Source: Lacticaseibacillus kribbianus
Lineage (GTDB): Bacteria > Bacillota > Bacilli > Lactobacillales > Lactobacillaceae
Length of the DNA: 64,000 nt
Direction of reading: 5' to 3'
NCBI RefSeq assembly: GCF_020180945.1
Contig: NZ_JAIPUL010000001.1
Coordinates: 124,001-188,000 of the forward strand
Of this stretch, positions 26,728 to 35,110 are shown in pieces. Made by a program: the position numbers and the translations under genes. Below the pieces are notes generated by a model, which saw nothing but the letters and a program-made list of their open reading frames with translations, searched no databases and had not been told where the DNA came from. The stretch's first letter is position 1. Each line of letters opens with the position of its first letter.

Positions 26728-27882
26728 ATGCAAGCTAACCGTAACCTTGTGCGGGTCCTGAACGTGCAGCATGTGCTGCAGCAGGCCTTCAACTACGGGC
26801 CAATCTCCCGCAGCCAGATTTCCAAGAACCTCGGCCTCAACAAGGTCACGGTGTCAGACATTGTCTCCGAGCTGATCGACGCCGGCTACCTGCTCGAGTC
26901 CGGGCAGGGGGACAGCACCCGCAACGGTGGCCGCAAGCCGACCATCCTGCGCTTCAACGCCGACCTCGGCTACGTGGTCAACTTCGACCTCGGGGCCGAC
27001 TACATCGACCGCATGATCAACCGGCTCGACGGCACCGTGGTGGCCGTCGACCGCTACGAGACGGGCGACATGGCCATCGAAAAGCGGCTGGACCGGATGG
27101 TGGCGACCGCGCGCGACGTCGGACTGCCCGCCGGAATGCCGCTGTTGGGCGTCGGGGTGGCGATCCACGGCATCGTTTTTGAGAACCGCGTGCTTTACAC
27201 GCCGTTCATCGACTTCAAGGACCTGGACATCGCCGAGATTCTGCGGCGGCGCCTGGGCGTGCCGGTGGTGCTTCAAAACGAGGCGAACCTGAGCGTCATC
27301 TACGAGCGCGACTTCGAAAGCCAAGACGCGATCGACAACATCGTCTGCGTCAGCATCCACCGCGGCATCGGCGCCGGCATCATCCTGAACAACCGCCTGC
27401 ACACGGGCAAGGCGGGGGAAGCCGGCGAAATCGGCCAGACCATCCTGTACGACCGCGCGCTCAAGGGCCGCCAGCACCCGACCAAGATTGAAAGCCTCTG
27501 CTCCGAAACGGCGATCGTCGACCGGCTGCGCCAAGCCGCCGGGGACCAGACGCTGACGCGCGCGGACCTGGTGGCGCGCTACCACGAGGGTGACGCGCAG
27601 GCCATCGCGATCCTCGACGATTTTTGCTACGACATCGCCAACATCATCTACAACACCATCATCACGCTGGACCCGCGCCGCGTGGCGATTAACTCGCCGC
27701 TGATTGCGGAGGTGCCGGAGCTTCTGCCGGCCATCAAGGCCAAAATCCCGCACCTGACCACCCAGGAGACCAAGATCTACCTGGTCGACGACGTCCGCAA
27801 TTGCACGTTGCTAGGCGCCTGCGCGACCCTGATCCAGCAGCTCCTCGACGTCCGCCCGGGTGAGCTGAACTTCCGGCGGTAA
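26728..27882 (+). CDS. xylR: Xylose-responsive repressor XylR (ROK family), copy 1
   Basis: 384 residues. N-terminal winged helix (about 1-75, ISRSQISKNLGLNKVTVSDIV) plus ROK sugar-binding domain (LGVGVAIHGIV, GIGAGIILN). XylR represses xyl genes in Gram-positives and lets go on binding xylose. AAAGGAG precedes ATG, 2 nt after the GH1 stop, so it is the last gene of the esterase-GH29-kinase-GH1 operon. The DNA-reading helix is almost identical to that of the second XylR at 32.0 kb, so both should read the same operators. Confidence 0.92.
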   Translation: MQANRNLVRVLNVQHVLQQAFNYGPISRSQISKNLGLNKVTVSDIVSELIDAGYLLESGQGDSTRNGGRKPTILRFNADLGYVVNFDLGADYIDRMINRLDGTVVAVDRYETGDMAIEKRLDRMVATARDVGLPAGMPLLGVGVAIHGIVFENRVLYTPFIDFKDLDIAEILRRRLGVPVVLQNEANLSVIYERDFESQDAIDNIVCVSIHRGIGAGIILNNRLHTGKAGEAGEIGQTILYDRALKGRQHPTKIESLCSETAIVDRLRQAAGDQTLTRADLVARYHEGDAQAIAILDDFCYDIANIIYNTIITLDPRRVAINSPLIAEVPELLPAIKAKIPHLTTQETKIYLVDDVRNCTLLGACATLIQQLLDVRPGELNFRR

Positions 27883-27906
27883 CGCCTGCCGGGCTCCGGC
27901 GCGGAG

Positions 27907-28070
27907 GAGCTACGGCTTCCGGTGCCGGCCCGGGGCGGCGGAACGCGTGCGGCTCCCGCAAGCCCGAAGACCGGTCTTGCGACCCGCCGTTGCGGTAAGC
28001 TGGCAAAACCGGCCAGCCAACCGCAATGTCACGCTGGCTCGCCCCGGGCCGGCACCTCCAGCCGTGGCTC
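27907..28070 (+). repeat. Structured intergenic element, family 1, copy A
   Basis: 164-bp imperfect inverted-repeat element 24 bp after the xylR stop. Outer arms GAGCTACGGCT / AGCCGTGGCTC, a symmetrical TCC bulge on both sides, then a perfect 17-bp inner stem GGTGCCGGCCCGGGGCG / its complement (28040-28056). Inside: conserved GGCGGAACGCGTG, small stem CGCAAG/CTTGCG, GACCCGCC, and a long hairpin TTGCGGT..ACCGCAA (27990-28026). GCGTG (27944-27948) can pair with CACGC (28030-28034) to close the junction. No ORF. The rest of the 498-bp gap holds a further hairpin (28108-28184) and the xylA promoter. Confidence 0.75.
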
Positions 28071-28289
28071 GTCCGCGCCTCCGCCCTACAGCGTGGGCCG
28101 ACAGAAACGCCGCCGTGACACGGCAAGTAGGCAGTGGGCACAGTTCCGTAGCCAGTGTCCGCCGTCAGCCACCGTGTCAGGCGGTTGCTGGGGCTTCACC
28201 CTAGATGGCGCAGCACGGGTCAGATTCGGCTCGGCGGGGACCCGGTCGCGGTTTTTTGCGGGAAATTGAGAAAAAGTCCCGCCGGCGGC

Positions 28290-28343
28290 TTGTGTTTGCC
28301 AGCTGAAAGCGCTACAATTCATCTGTAAGTTAAATATACTAAC
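28290..28343 (+). promoter_or_regulatory. xylA promoter, cre box and XylR operator
   Basis: TTGTGT (28290-28295), 17 bp, TACAAT (28313-28318). TGAAAGCGCTACAA (28304-28317) matches the CcpA cre consensus in 13/14 positions and covers the -10. GTAAGTTAAATATACTAAC (28325-28343) begins 6 nt after the -10 and is alignable, at the same distance, with the xylB leader. Confidence 0.8.
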
Positions 28344-28380
28344 TAACTCGAACAAAGTGGCTAAGAAAGGAAACTTTTGC

Positions 28381-29721
28381 ATGGCTAAGACATATTTTCC
28401 AAACGTTGATAAGATTCCGTTCGTCGGGACCAGCTCCCTGAAGTCGGGGCTGAACTACCACTACTACAACGCCGATGAGGTGATCGGTGGCAAGAAGATG
28501 CGCGACTGGCTGCGCTTTTCCGTCGCCTACTGGCACACCTTTGGCCAGCAGCTCAACGACATCTTCGGCGACGGCACCGCGATTCGCCCTTGGAACGGCC
28601 TGACCGGCATGGACCTGGCCAAGGCCCGCGTCGAGGCAGCCTTTGAGTTCTACGACAAGATGGGCGTCGACTTCTTCTGCTTCCACGACCGCGACATCGC
28701 CCCTGAAGGCGACACGCTGCGCGAAACCAACAAGAACATCGAGACCATCACCGACATGTTCGTCGACTACCAGAAGCAGACCGGCATGAAGGTGCTCTGG
28801 AACACGGCCAACATGTTCACGAACCCTCGCTTTGTCTCCGGCGCGGCTTCCAGCCCGTTCGCCGACATCTTCGCCTTCGCGGCTGCGCAGGTCAAGGAAG
28901 GCCTCGACACCGCCAAGAAGGTCGGCGCCGAGAACTACGTGTTCTGGGGCGGCCGTGAAGGTTACGAGACGCTGCTCAACACCGACATGCTCCGCGAGCA
29001 GGAGCACCTGGCCAAGTTCTTCCACATGGCCGCCGATTACGCCAAGGAAATCGGCTACACCGGCCAGCTGCTGCTTGAACCAAAGCCTAAGGAACCGATG
29101 ATGCACCAGTACGACTTCGATGCCGCCACCACCATCGCCTTCATGAAGACTTACGGCCTGGACGGCACCTACAAGCTGAACCTGGAAGGCAACCACGCCA
29201 ACCTGGCCGGCCACACCTACCAGCACGAAATCCGCACGGCGCGCGAGGCAGGTCTGCTCGGTTCTTTGGACGCCAACCAGGGCGACAAGCTGATCGGCTG
29301 GGACATCGACGAGTTCCCATCAGACCTGTACGAGGCGACGCTTGCGATGTACGAAGTCGTTGAAAACGGCGGCCTTGGCAAGGGCGGTCTGAACTTCGAC
29401 GCCAAGCCACGGCGCTCCAGCTTCACGCCGGAAGACATGTTCTACGGCCACATCGTCGGCATGGACACCTTCGCCGCCGGGCTGAAGGTTGCGACCCGCC
29501 TGCACGACGACCGTGTCTTCGATGACTTCATCAAGGACCGCTACGCAAGCTACGACGAAGGCATCGGCGCAAGCATCGAGGCCGGCAAGGAAGACTTCAA
29601 GTCCCTGAACGACTACATCATCGACAAGCCGCAGTCCGCACTGCTCGCCGCCACCAAGTCCGGTCGCCTCGAGGAGCTCAAGGACACCCTGAACCACTAC
29701 ATCATCGACACGTTGAAGTAA
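28381..29721 (+). CDS. xylA: Xylose isomerase
   Basis: 446 residues, class II XylA; converts D-xylose to D-xylulose in the cytoplasm. Seen: [13 protein letters not shown] (catalytic His/Asp), [32 protein letters not shown] and [15 protein letters not shown] supplying the two metal sites. ATG 28381 follows AAAGGA. Codon use is less GC-extreme than the neighbours, as in strongly expressed genes. Regulated by the XylR/cre promoter upstream; own terminator downstream. Confidence 0.97.
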   Translation: MAKTYFPNVDKIPFVGTSSLKSGLNYHYYNADEVIGGKKMRDWLRFSVAYWHTFGQQLNDIFGDGTAIRPWNGLTGMDLAKARVEAAFEFYDKMGVDFFCFHDRDIAPEGDTLRETNKNIETITDMFVDYQKQTGMKVLWNTANMFTNPRFVSGAASSPFADIFAFAAAQVKEGLDTAKKVGAENYVFWGGREGYETLLNTDMLREQEHLAKFFHMAADYAKEIGYTGQLLLEPKPKEPMMHQYDFDAATTIAFMKTYGLDGTYKLNLEGNHANLAGHTYQHEIRTAREAGLLGSLDANQGDKLIGWDIDEFPSDLYEATLAMYEVVENGGLGKGGLNFDAKPRRSSFTPEDMFYGHIVGMDTFAAGLKVATRLHDDRVFDDFIKDRYASYDEGIGASIEAGKEDFKSLNDYIIDKPQSALLAATKSGRLEELKDTLNHYIIDTLK

Positions 29722-29759
29722 AACCCCGCTGCGGTCATCCCCCCGGTGATCGCGCAACT

Positions 29760-29803
29760 GCGGTCGTGCTGCATTCCCTGAATGCGGTGCGGCCGCTTTT
29801 TTC
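29760..29803 (+). terminator. Rho-independent terminator after xylA
   Basis: 16-bp stem with wobble pairs (GCGGTCGTGCTGCATT / AATGCGGTGCGGCCGC), 4-nt loop CCCT, then TTTTTT. Incomplete termination would let the GH42 gene be co-expressed, since I see no separate promoter for it. Confidence 0.9.
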
Positions 29804-29822
29804 TTAAAAACAAGGAGGAACC

Positions 29823-31856
29823 ATGACACTGAAAAAAATGCCGCTCTTGTTCGGCGGCGACTACAACCCGGAGCAGTGGCCCGAAGCCACCTGGGAAGAC
29901 GACCTGATTCAATTACAGCGAGCGCACATCAACTCGCTGACGCTCAACGTGTTCTCGTGGGCGCTGCTTCAGCCCGACGAGGCGACCTACGACTTCACCA
30001 TGCTCGACAAGATCATGGCGCTGGCCGGCCGCTACGACATGCAGATCGTGCTGGCGACGGCCACCGGGGCGCTGCCGGCCTGGCTGGTCGCCAAGTACCC
30101 GGACGTCGCGCGCACCGACATCAACGGCCGCCACGCGCGCCAGGGGATGCGCCACAACGCCTGCCCGAGCTCGCCGAACTTCCAGCGCTTAGCCAAGGCA
30201 CTCGCTGGCCAGCTGGCCGCGCGCTACCACGACGACCCGGCGCTTGCCTGCTGGCACATCTCTAACGAGTACGGCGGCCAGTGCTACTGCGATAACTGCG
30301 CGGCGGCCTTTCGCACTTGGCTGCAGGCGCACTACACGGACCTCGCCGCGGTCAACGCGGCCTGGAACAGCAACTTCTGGGGCCACACGTTCCACGCGTG
30401 GTCCGAGATCCTGCCGCCGATGCACCTGACCGACATGATCGATGCCGGCACCGACAAGCCCGTTTTGGCCGGCGCGGCGCTTGACTACCGCCGCTTCCAG
30501 TCCGACGCGATGCTCGCCAACTTCAAGGCCGAAAAGGCGGCGATCCGCGCGGTCGATGCGACCACGCCGATCACCACCAACCTGATGAGCACCCAAAAGG
30601 ACCTGGACTACTTCCAGTGGGCCAAGGAGATGGACCTGGTCTCCTGGGACAACTACCCGAGCTTCGACACGCCGGCCAGCGAGACGGCGATGAAGCACGA
30701 CCTGATGGCAGGCGTCTTACAAAAGCCGTTCATGCTGATGGAGCAGACCCCAAGCCAGCAGAACTGGCAGCCGTACTGCGCGCTCAAGAAGCCGGGCGAG
30801 ATGCGGATGCTGTCCTATCAGGCCGTCGCCCACGGCGCCAACACGGTGCAGTTCTTCCAGATGAAGCAGTCGCAAAACGGCATCGAGAAGTTCCACGGCG
30901 CCGTGATCTCTCACGTCCAGGCCACCGGCCAGCACGAGACCCGCGTGTACCGCGAGGTCAAGCAGCTGGGCGCCGAGCTGGCTCAGCTGCCAGAGGACCT
31001 GTTGGCCAGCGCCAACCACGCCCAGGTTGCGGTGCTGTTCGATTGGCCGAGCTTTTGGGGCGTCGAGTACGCCACCGGCCCGAGCCGCCAGATGGATTAC
31101 GTCAAGCAGGTCCACCTGTACTACCAGATGTGCTACGACCGCGGCATCGACGTCGCGGTGATCGGCAAGGACACCCCGTTCGACGGGTTCGCCGCCGTCA
31201 TCGCGCCGGTGATGTACACCGCGTCGGAGCAGCTGTCCGCCAAGATCACGGATTACGTCCAAAACGGCGGGACCTTCGTGACCACCTACATGTCCGGCAT
31301 CGTCGACGACCACGACAACGTGTACCTCGGCGGCTACCCGGGCAGCCTGCAGGAGGTGCTCGGCCTTTGGAACGAGGAGTTCGACGCGCTGCCGCCGGAC
31401 ACCACGATCAACGTCGCGCTGGGCGCCGGCAAGACCTGTTCCGCCAGCTTCCTGTGCGACGTCACGCACCCGACCACGGCCCAGGTGCTTGCGACCTACG
31501 ATGACCCGCAGCTGTTTTACACCGGCGCGCCGGCCATCTGCCAAAACGACCTGGGTGAGGGCCACGCGCTGTACGTCGGCACGCAGCTCGACGCGGCGGG
31601 TCTGGAAACCCTGTTCGGCCACATCGCGCAGGCGGCGGGGCTTGACCTGACCGGCGCGCGGCCGTTTGCCGGCGTCGAGGTCACACACCGCTACAGTGCG
31701 GCTCACACCTACACCTTTGCGGTCAACACAACGGCTGAAGCCAAGCGCGTGGCCAACCCGGCACCGGCCGGGGTCGACCTGCTGACCGGCGGCACGCCGG
31801 GCAAAGAACTCGCGCTCGCCCCGTTTGGCGTCGCGATCCTGCAGACGGCGCGCTAG
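29823..31856 (+). CDS. GH42 beta-galactosidase
   Basis: 677 residues, cytoplasmic. Acid/base E149 in WHISNEYGG and nucleophile E307 in LMEQTPSQQNW; cysteines of the zinc site in CYCDNC just after E149. GH42 trims beta-galactosyl (sometimes alpha-L-arabinopyranosyl) residues from oligosaccharides. AAGGAGG ribosome binding site 19 nt after the xylA terminator. Between xylA and a xylR gene, so likely part of the same regulon and suited to the galactose of xyloglucan. Confidence 0.92.
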   Translation: MTLKKMPLLFGGDYNPEQWPEATWEDDLIQLQRAHINSLTLNVFSWALLQPDEATYDFTMLDKIMALAGRYDMQIVLATATGALPAWLVAKYPDVARTDINGRHARQGMRHNACPSSPNFQRLAKALAGQLAARYHDDPALACWHISNEYGGQCYCDNCAAAFRTWLQAHYTDLAAVNAAWNSNFWGHTFHAWSEILPPMHLTDMIDAGTDKPVLAGAALDYRRFQSDAMLANFKAEKAAIRAVDATTPITTNLMSTQKDLDYFQWAKEMDLVSWDNYPSFDTPASETAMKHDLMAGVLQKPFMLMEQTPSQQNWQPYCALKKPGEMRMLSYQAVAHGANTVQFFQMKQSQNGIEKFHGAVISHVQATGQHETRVYREVKQLGAELAQLPEDLLASANHAQVAVLFDWPSFWGVEYATGPSRQMDYVKQVHLYYQMCYDRGIDVAVIGKDTPFDGFAAVIAPVMYTASEQLSAKITDYVQNGGTFVTTYMSGIVDDHDNVYLGGYPGSLQEVLGLWNEEFDALPPDTTINVALGAGKTCSASFLCDVTHPTTAQVLATYDDPQLFYTGAPAICQNDLGEGHALYVGTQLDAAGLETLFGHIAQAAGLDLTGARPFAGVEVTHRYSAAHTYTFAVNTTAEAKRVANPAPAGVDLLTGGTPGKELALAPFGVAILQTAR

Positions 31857-31997
31857 GCTGCGGGCGGCGGTCACGGTTTTGACCGGCTGTCACGCGAAGC
31901 TGACTGGTAATCGGTTGCGCGGCGGGAGATATGGTAGAATGGGTACAGAATGACACACGGGCGGTCAGTCAGGCAATCGTCCGGGAGGAGTGCGGGG

Positions 31998-33194
31998 ATG
32001 CGGACAGATAAAAACCTATTGCGGGTGCTCAACGAGAAGCGGGTGTTGACGGAGGCGTTCAACCGCGGCACGATCTCGCGCAGCCAGATTTCCAAGAACA
32101 TCGGGCTGAACAAGGTGACGGTGTCGGATGTGGTCACCGGCCTGATCGAGAAGGGCTACCTGATCGAGCAGGGCCAGGGCGACTCCACCCACAACGGCGG
32201 GCGCAAGCCGACCATCCTGACCTTCAACCGCGACCTGGGCTACATCGTGACGATGGACTGGGGGTACGACTACCTGGTGATCGCCGCGGCGCGGCTGACC
32301 GGCGAGCTGTTGGTCGAGGAGGGCATCGAGATCACCGGGCGCGACTTCGCCTCGGTGCTTCAGCTCATCACCGACTGGATCGCCGACTACGACCGCGCCA
32401 CGCCGCCGCACCTGCCGCTTTTGGGCATCGTGATCGCCGTTCACGGCATCGTGCACCACAACCGGGTGACCTTCTCGCCGTTCATCGACATGAATGGGGT
32501 GGACATCGCGCGGGTGCTGGAGGAGCGCTTCACCGTGCCGGTGCGGCTGCAAAACGAGGCCAACCTGTCCGCCGTGTATGAGCGTGACTTCGAGCGCCGG
32601 CGCGAGGACGAGAGCCTGGTCTGCATCAGCATCCACAAGGGGATCGGCGCGGGGATCATCATCCACGGCAAGCTGTACACCGGTCGCCACGGCGAGGCGG
32701 GCGAAATCGGGCACACCGTGGTGTACGACCACGCCTTCTTCGAGAACGGTAAGACTACCACGATTGAAAGCATCTGCTCGGAGACCGCGCTGGTGGAGAA
32801 CGTGCGCGCCGAGCTCAACGATCCGACCGTCACGCGCGACCAGATCATCGCGCTGTCGCGGCAGGGCGACCCGGTCGTCCTGCGCGAGCTCGCGCGCTTT
32901 TGCCGCTACATCGCCAACGTGATCTACAACATCACGGTGGCGCTGGACCCGCGGCGCGTGATGCTCAACTCCGGCCTGATTGCCAAGCTGCCGGAGCTGC
33001 TCGACCAGATTCGCAAGGACCTGCCGAGCCTGACCGCCGAGGCCACCGAGATCGACCTGGTCGACGATGTGCGCCACTGCATCCTGCTCGGCGGCTGCGC
33101 GATGCTGACGCACGACCTGCTCAACGTCGAGTCCGGCCAGCTGACCTTCGGCACGCAGGTCGACACCCTGACGCCGGGTGCCGAGCAGGCGTAG
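31998..33194 (+). CDS. xylR2: Xylose-responsive repressor XylR (ROK family), copy 2
   Basis: 398 residues, same domain order as copy 1. The DNA-binding region ISRSQISKNIGLNKVTVSDVV differs at only two or three positions from copy 1, whereas the sugar-binding domain differs more (e.g. MDWGYDYLVIAAARLTG). Start at ATG 31998 behind GGGAGGAG; upstream in-frame ATG at 31950 has no site. It follows GH42 by ~140 bp with a possible weak promoter (TAGAAT at 31935) and precedes xylB. A paralogue reading the same sites with another effector is the simplest reading. Confidence 0.9.
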   Translation: MRTDKNLLRVLNEKRVLTEAFNRGTISRSQISKNIGLNKVTVSDVVTGLIEKGYLIEQGQGDSTHNGGRKPTILTFNRDLGYIVTMDWGYDYLVIAAARLTGELLVEEGIEITGRDFASVLQLITDWIADYDRATPPHLPLLGIVIAVHGIVHHNRVTFSPFIDMNGVDIARVLEERFTVPVRLQNEANLSAVYERDFERRREDESLVCISIHKGIGAGIIIHGKLYTGRHGEAGEIGHTVVYDHAFFENGKTTTIESICSETALVENVRAELNDPTVTRDQIIALSRQGDPVVLRELARFCRYIANVIYNITVALDPRRVMLNSGLIAKLPELLDQIRKDLPSLTAEATEIDLVDDVRHCILLGGCAMLTHDLLNVESGQLTFGTQVDTLTPGAEQA

Positions 33195-33217
33195 GCCGGA
33201 ATCACCACACCGAGTTT

Positions 33218-33256
33218 GCCCCCGGCAGTCCGCCGCACGGATTGCCGGGGGCTTTT
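33218..33256 (+). terminator. Rho-independent terminator after the second xylR
   Basis: 15-bp stem GCCCCCGGCAGTCCG / CGGATTGCCGGGGGC with one wobble, then TTTT. The ~160 bp that follow are GC-rich, can fold (CCAGCGC..GCGCTGG) and share GCCACCGGCCAGCG with the 44.5-kb repeats, but contain no gene. Confidence 0.88.
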
Positions 33257-33421
33257 GTGTGCGCCGGGGCGGCGCGTGGGTACTGGGGCCACCGGCCAGC
33301 GCAGGGTGGTGACTGGGCCGTGCGTTGGCGCAAGGACCCCGGCGCTGGAAGGACGGCCGGCATTCGCCCGGTTTGCCGCGATTGTTCCGGCAACCTTTTG
33401 GTCGGCGGGGCCTGAAAGGGC

Positions 33422-33475
33422 TTGCGTTCGCGGCGTGTAACCGCTACAATTTAAGCGTAAGTAAAGGAAACTAAC
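33422..33475 (+). promoter_or_regulatory. xylB promoter, cre-like box and XylR operator
   Basis: TTGCGT (33422-33427), 17 bp, TACAAT (33445-33450). TGTAACCGCTACAA (33436-33449) is a 12/14 cre match in exactly the same position as at xylA. GTAAGTAAAGGAAACTAAC (33457-33475) starts 6 nt after the -10, again as at xylA. Confidence 0.78.
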
Positions 33476-33492
33476 AAACTTAAAAAGCACGG

Positions 33493-33530
33493 AAAGGAGT
33501 GCGCAGGGTGAGCCCTGCGTCACACACAAT
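33493..33530 (+). promoter_or_regulatory. xylB leader: distant ribosome binding site and hairpin
   Basis: AAAGGAG (33493-33499) is the only Shine-Dalgarno sequence but lies 31 nt from the xylB ATG. Between them is a perfect hairpin CGCAGGG-TGAG-CCCTGCG (33502-33519) which, when folded, brings the site to an effective 13 nt. A GTG at 33508 at normal distance opens a 21-codon reading frame in another phase that overlaps the start of xylB. Confidence 0.55.
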
Positions 33531-35027
33531 ATGGAATACGTCATTGGGGTCGATCTGGGAACCAGCGCGGTGAAGGTGCTGTTGGTCACAAGGGACGGGG
33601 CGGTGGTCGCCACCGGCTCGCGGCCGTACCCGCTGAGCCAGCCGCAGCCGGGGTACAACGAGCAGAATCCCGACCACTGGGTGGAGGCGACGGCCGGCGC
33701 GATCAAGGACGTGCTGCGCCAAAGCGGCGTGGCCGCGGCCGACGTCAAGGGCCTGAGCTACTCCGGTCAGATGCACGGGCTGGTGCTGCTGAACGCGGCG
33801 GGCCGGCCGCTGCGCCCGGCGATCCTCTGGAACGACACGCGCACCACCAAGCAGTCGGAAGAGATCATGGCGACGATGGGTCAGACCTTTGTCGACATCA
33901 CGCGCAACCGGCCGCTTGAGGGCTTCACGCTGCCCAAGCTGCTGTGGGTCAAGGAGAACGAGCCCGAGATTTTCGCTCAGGCCACCACGTTCCTTTTGCC
34001 CAAGGACTACCTGCGCTACAAGATGACCGGCCAGATTCAGATGGAGCTGTCCGACGCGGCCGGCACGGTGATGCTGGACGTCGCCGCCGGCCGGTGGAGT
34101 AGCGCCGTCTTGGCCGTGTTCGACCTGCCGGAGAGCCTGTGCCCGCCGTTGATCCAGGCGACGGACCAGGCCGGCACGCTGACTGCGACCTTCGCTGCGG
34201 CGGTCGGCCTGGAGCCGGGGCTGCCGGTGTTCGGCGGCGGCGCGGACAACGCCTGCGGGGCGATTGGGGCCGGCATCACCAACCCCGACCAGGGCATGTG
34301 CAGCATCGGCACCTCGGGCGTGGTGCTGGGCTACGAGCCCGACGCGACGCACGACTACCACGGCGACCTGCACTTTTTCAACCACGCGATTCCGGGCGCC
34401 TACTACTCGATGGGCGTGACGCTCGCGGCCGGCTACAGCCTGAGCTGGCTGAAGAAAACCTTCGCGCCGGATGACGACTTCGACGACTTCATGCAGGCGA
34501 CGCTGGACACGAGCATTGGCGCCAACGGCCTGCTGTTCACGCCGTACATCGTTGGCGAGCGCACGCCGTACGCCGACGCGGCGATTCGCGGCAGCTTCAT
34601 CGGCGTCGACAGCCGCCAGGACAAGGGTGACTTCATCCGCGCCGTGATGGAGGGCGTCACCTTCTCGTTCAAGGACATCCTGGCCCTGTACGAGGCCAAC
34701 GGCAAAACGTTCACGAAGCTGACCTCGATCGGCGGCGGCGCGCACAGCCCGCTGTGGCTGCAGATTCAGGCCGACGTCTTCGACAAGCCGGTAGTCTGCC
34801 TGCAAAGCGAGCAGGGACCGGGCCTCGGCGCCGCGATGATTGCCGCGGTCGGCCTGGGCTGGTTCAAGGACTTCGCGGACTGCGCAAAGACCTTCGTGCA
34901 CGAGCGCGAGACCTACCTGCCCAACCCCGCGCACGTCGCCAAGTACGCCAAGCTCTACAAGCTGTACCAGCAGGTTTACCCGCAGACCAAGGCACTCTCA
35001 AAGGCCCTCGCCGAATTCCGCGCGTAG
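33531..35027 (+). CDS. xylB: Xylulokinase
   Basis: 498 residues, FGGY family; phosphorylates D-xylulose to xylulose-5-phosphate for the phosphoketolase or pentose phosphate routes. N-terminal GVDLGTSAVK (6-15), substrate motif SYSGQMHGLV with WNDTRT, and FGGGADNACGAIGAG plus SIGGGAHSPLWLQI in the ATP half. No in-frame start lies upstream and the family begins exactly here, so ATG 33531 is secure in spite of the odd leader. Confidence 0.97.
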   Translation: MEYVIGVDLGTSAVKVLLVTRDGAVVATGSRPYPLSQPQPGYNEQNPDHWVEATAGAIKDVLRQSGVAAADVKGLSYSGQMHGLVLLNAAGRPLRPAILWNDTRTTKQSEEIMATMGQTFVDITRNRPLEGFTLPKLLWVKENEPEIFAQATTFLLPKDYLRYKMTGQIQMELSDAAGTVMLDVAAGRWSSAVLAVFDLPESLCPPLIQATDQAGTLTATFAAAVGLEPGLPVFGGGADNACGAIGAGITNPDQGMCSIGTSGVVLGYEPDATHDYHGDLHFFNHAIPGAYYSMGVTLAAGYSLSWLKKTFAPDDDFDDFMQATLDTSIGANGLLFTPYIVGERTPYADAAIRGSFIGVDSRQDKGDFIRAVMEGVTFSFKDILALYEANGKTFTKLTSIGGGAHSPLWLQIQADVFDKPVVCLQSEQGPGLGAAMIAAVGLGWFKDFADCAKTFVHERETYLPNPAHVAKYAKLYKLYQQVYPQTKALSKALAEFRA

Positions 35028-35031
35028 GCCA

Positions 35032-35081
35032 CGCAAAGAAGCACCGCCATCCCGAATCGGGACGGCGGTGCTTCTTTTGCG
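35032..35081. terminator. Bidirectional terminator between xylB and mscL
   Basis: CGCAAAGAAGCACCGCC..TCCCGA-A-TCGGGA..GGCGGTGCTTCTTTTGCG: long symmetrical stem with A-run before and T-run after, serving both convergent genes. Confidence 0.92.
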
Positions 35082-35110
35082 TGGCATCGGCTTAGACTGT
35101 CAGGTGCATT

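Noticed and set aside
27883-28380. CRISPR-like or IS interpretation of the repeated intergenic sequences
   Set aside because: No regularly spaced short repeats with unique spacers, no cas genes, no transposase frame and no terminal direct repeats at the family-1 elements.
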